DNA from: Caloramator australicus RC3
GTDB lineage: Bacteria > Bacillota > Clostridia > Clostridiales > Caloramatoraceae
Assembly: GCF_000297115.1 (NCBI RefSeq)
Contig: NZ_CAKP01000100.1
Span: forward strand, 1 to 35,627
Direction of reading: 5' to 3'
DNA: 35,627 nucleotides
In this document: one piece after another, positions 34,292 through 35,627 of the stretch
Layout: each line of letters starts with the position of its first letter
How positions within the stretch are numbered: the first letter of the stretch is position 1
Program-made: the position numbers and the translations under genes
The notes under the pieces: model-generated
Seen by the model: only the letters and a program-made list of their open reading frames with translations
Database searches by the model: none
Told to the model about the DNA's origin: nothing

Positions 34292-35299
34292 TCAATCGGC
34301 AAATATTTCTCTTTTTATTTTTAATGCAAAATCAAGGGCTTTATTTTCAATATTTTGGACCTTAAGGATTGTTCCAGGATCATTTGCAATTTCAGAAAGA
34401 AGAAAATAGGGGGGTAATATAAACCCCTTATTTATATTTAAAGCACCCAAGAGCTGCTTTGCAACATTGTCGCTTCCCGAATTGCCGGATACGACAATTG
34501 AATATATTCTCTTATCATAAAATTTCATCTTTCTATAAAGCGCAGTTAATCTATTTATAACAGCCGTTAAATTAGCAGAAATTGCATCATTATAGTTAGG
34601 ACAAATCCACATTATTATGTCGGATTTTTCAACCTCTGGGTAAACTTCCTCCACCATAATTCCACCGTAAAAGCAGCTTCTTTGTTTACTAAAGTGAATG
34701 CAGGTTTTAAAGGAACAGCCAATGCAATCAAGAACAGTTCCATTCTCAACATGCAGTTCTTTTATTTCAAATTCACATAAATTTTTCATTACCATATGCC
34801 ATAGCATAAGGGTGTTGGAGGTGCTTTTGTTGCTGGCATGAAGGGCCAGTAGTTTAGGCTTAGAGGGCTTTTTATTATCAAAATCCCAAAGTCTATTGCC
34901 CAATATTCTGCATTGGTCATAACAAATTTCTTCAAGGGAAAGATTAATTGTTTTCTGCCAAGTTTGGAAGTTTTTAAAGTCCTTTATTGCCTCCACAAGG
35001 GGATGACCTATAAAACGGCAACCTAAACTATTTGCAAGAAATATTATAGACTGTGCCTGAGATTTGGTAAAAAGATAATTAGGGCTATGGATCAAGATCG
35101 CAGCAGTTGAGTTTAAAAGGGCATCTTTTCCTAATTCAAATAATTTAGACATAATAGTATTAACTTCATGACAAAAACCTGCTTCATCTAAATCTAAGGC
35201 AAATAATATTTTTTTGTTTTGTAGTTTTTCGATCTTTTCAGGTGAGTCAATAATTTTACATAGTGTAAAATTATTGTAGGACGAAAAAGGACAAAAAAT
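34292..35299 (-). pseudogene. Flavodoxin-like NAD(P)H/FMN oxidoreductase, 5' end lost
   Basis: The frame is open from the stop at 34292 up to about 35299. Its only ATG (35152) has no ribosome site, and plainly coding residues continue upstream of it (KIIDSPEKIEKLQNKKILFA, LDLDEAGFCHEVNTIM), so the true start is missing. Residues after about 95 of the ATG-based count form a flavodoxin-like domain: KPKLLALHASNKSTSNTLML, VLDCIGCSFKTC (a Cys-rich element as in iron-sulfur/FMN reductases), DIIMWICPNYNDAISANLTA and IYSIVVSGNSGSDNVAKQLL. The first 95 residues are an extra domain with LIHSPNYLF. A degenerate IS lies directly at the broken end. It may still be translated from ATG 35152; the redox partner is unknown. 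Confidence 0.62.
35248..35276. repeat. Perfect palindrome at the IS/gene junction
   Basis: CAATAATTTTACA (35248-35260) and TGTAAAATTATTG (35264-35276) flank TAG. The 13-base arms lie where the flavoprotein coding similarity fades and the IS left part begins. It may be the IS end, a former terminator or a regulatory site. Confidence 0.55.
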
Positions 35300-35301
35300 T
35301 T

Positions 35302-35370
35302 AAAAGAGACAACCCCTGTGGTAAAATAAAAAGTGGAAAAAACACAAATCAATAAGGGGGTGTCTCTTTT
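35302..35370 (+). mobile_element. Leader hairpin of ISLre2-type element
   Basis: AAAAGAGACAACCCC (35302-35316) pairs with GGGGGTGTCTCTTTT (35356-35370) with one mismatch. The right arm contains the ribosome site GGGGG and touches the TTG start of the transposase, so a transcript entering from outside would have the site hidden. Such shielding against readthrough is common in insertion sequences. Confidence 0.6.
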
Positions 35371-35627
35371 TGAATAATATTATACAACATGATATTATAC
35401 AACAACATTTTAATAAATTTCACTACTAAATTAATAAAAAAATGTAGAAGAAATGCTGTCAAAAGAATGGGATTTTACAAAACTTGTTGAGGTAGTTAAA
35501 GAATCGACTGATGAACTTGGAAGGAATATAATAAAAGACTTTTTAGAAGAATTAGATAAAGCGATTAAAGAAGATGATAAGAGAAAAAAGGAATGGATAG
35601 TTGAAAGAAAAGACAAGAAAAGTATTA
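35370..35627 (+). pseudogene. ISLre2-family (UPF0236) transposase, N-terminal part, frameshifted; continues past window
   Basis: TTG 35370 follows GGGGGTG and reads LNNIIQHDIIQQHFNK, then meets a stop at 35427. The normal protein resumes in another frame: EEMLSKEWDFTKLVEVVKES, then GRNIIKDFLEELDKAIKEDD with RKKEWIVERKDKKSI, open from 35438 to the window end. This E/K-rich helical beginning with LGR.I....LEELDK and the Arg/Lys-Trp tract is typical of ISLre2 (UPF0236) transposases. Two in-frame TAA codons at 35432-35437 and a shift near 35417 break the start. A sequencing error cannot explain the stops and the shift together easily. The catalytic part lies outside the window. Confidence 0.65.

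Noticed and set aside
1-35627. CRISPR arrays, tRNA or rRNA genes
   Set aside because: I saw no regularly spaced repeats and no cloverleaf or rRNA-like sequence; the only tRNA-related element is the argS T-box.

Overview
The window is AT-rich chromosomal DNA from a low-GC, endospore-forming member of the Firmicutes, most likely class Clostridia. The evidence is strong AGGAGG-type ribosome sites with several TTG/GTG starts, a YaaH/SleL-type spore-cortex glucosaminidase, a T-box-controlled argS, a PerR-like Fur protein, a small alarmone synthetase and an ISLre2-type element. I cannot name the species.

Layout. 1-2000 is a decayed margin: the 3' end of an IstB-like gene, a cobalamin-binding protein remnant joined to an ABC-ATPase tail, an intact ZIP metal transporter, and a minus-strand peroxiredoxin remnant. 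2022-12275 is one sugar regulon: a LacI regulator, a lipoprotein binding protein, two permeases, a 1071-residue inverting phosphorylase of the GH94/GH149/GH161 type, a GH30 enzyme and a GH1 beta-glucosidase. Matching LacI-type palindromes lie before the regulator and before the transport operon. The intracellular enzymes have no signal peptides, so the model is: import beta-glucan oligosaccharides, phosphorolyse the chain to glucose-1-phosphate, and hydrolyse branches and short ends to glucose. No ABC ATPase is encoded here, so a shared one must serve. A ROK glucokinase at 19289-20260, paired with a ROK repressor, could phosphorylate the free glucose.

12423-25320 holds mostly single genes: a radical SAM protein, a lipase-like hydrolase, a secreted coiled-coil protein, YaaH, a mini L,D-transpeptidase, the ROK pair, an anchored FG-GAP-like protein, an orphan solute-binding lipoprotein and PerR. 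A membrane protein with an M28 peptidase fold but no metal ligands follows, next to a small alarmone synthetase. A PhzF remnant and a three-hairpin region ending in a terminator lie between them.

25449-30236 is the best candidate for a little-described system: three overlapping genes encoding a coiled-coil protein, an McrB-like AAA+ NTPase and a DUF2357/McrC-like protein with a PD-(D/E)xK nuclease motif. It looks like a divergent McrBC (type IV restriction) relative with an extra, possibly target-sensing, coiled-coil partner.

30246-35627 holds argS with its T-box, a cysteine desulfurase-family protein, a class I amidotransferase-like hydrolase whose nucleophilic cysteine is replaced by serine, and a flavodoxin-like protein that has lost its 5' end next to a degenerate ISLre2 copy running off the window.
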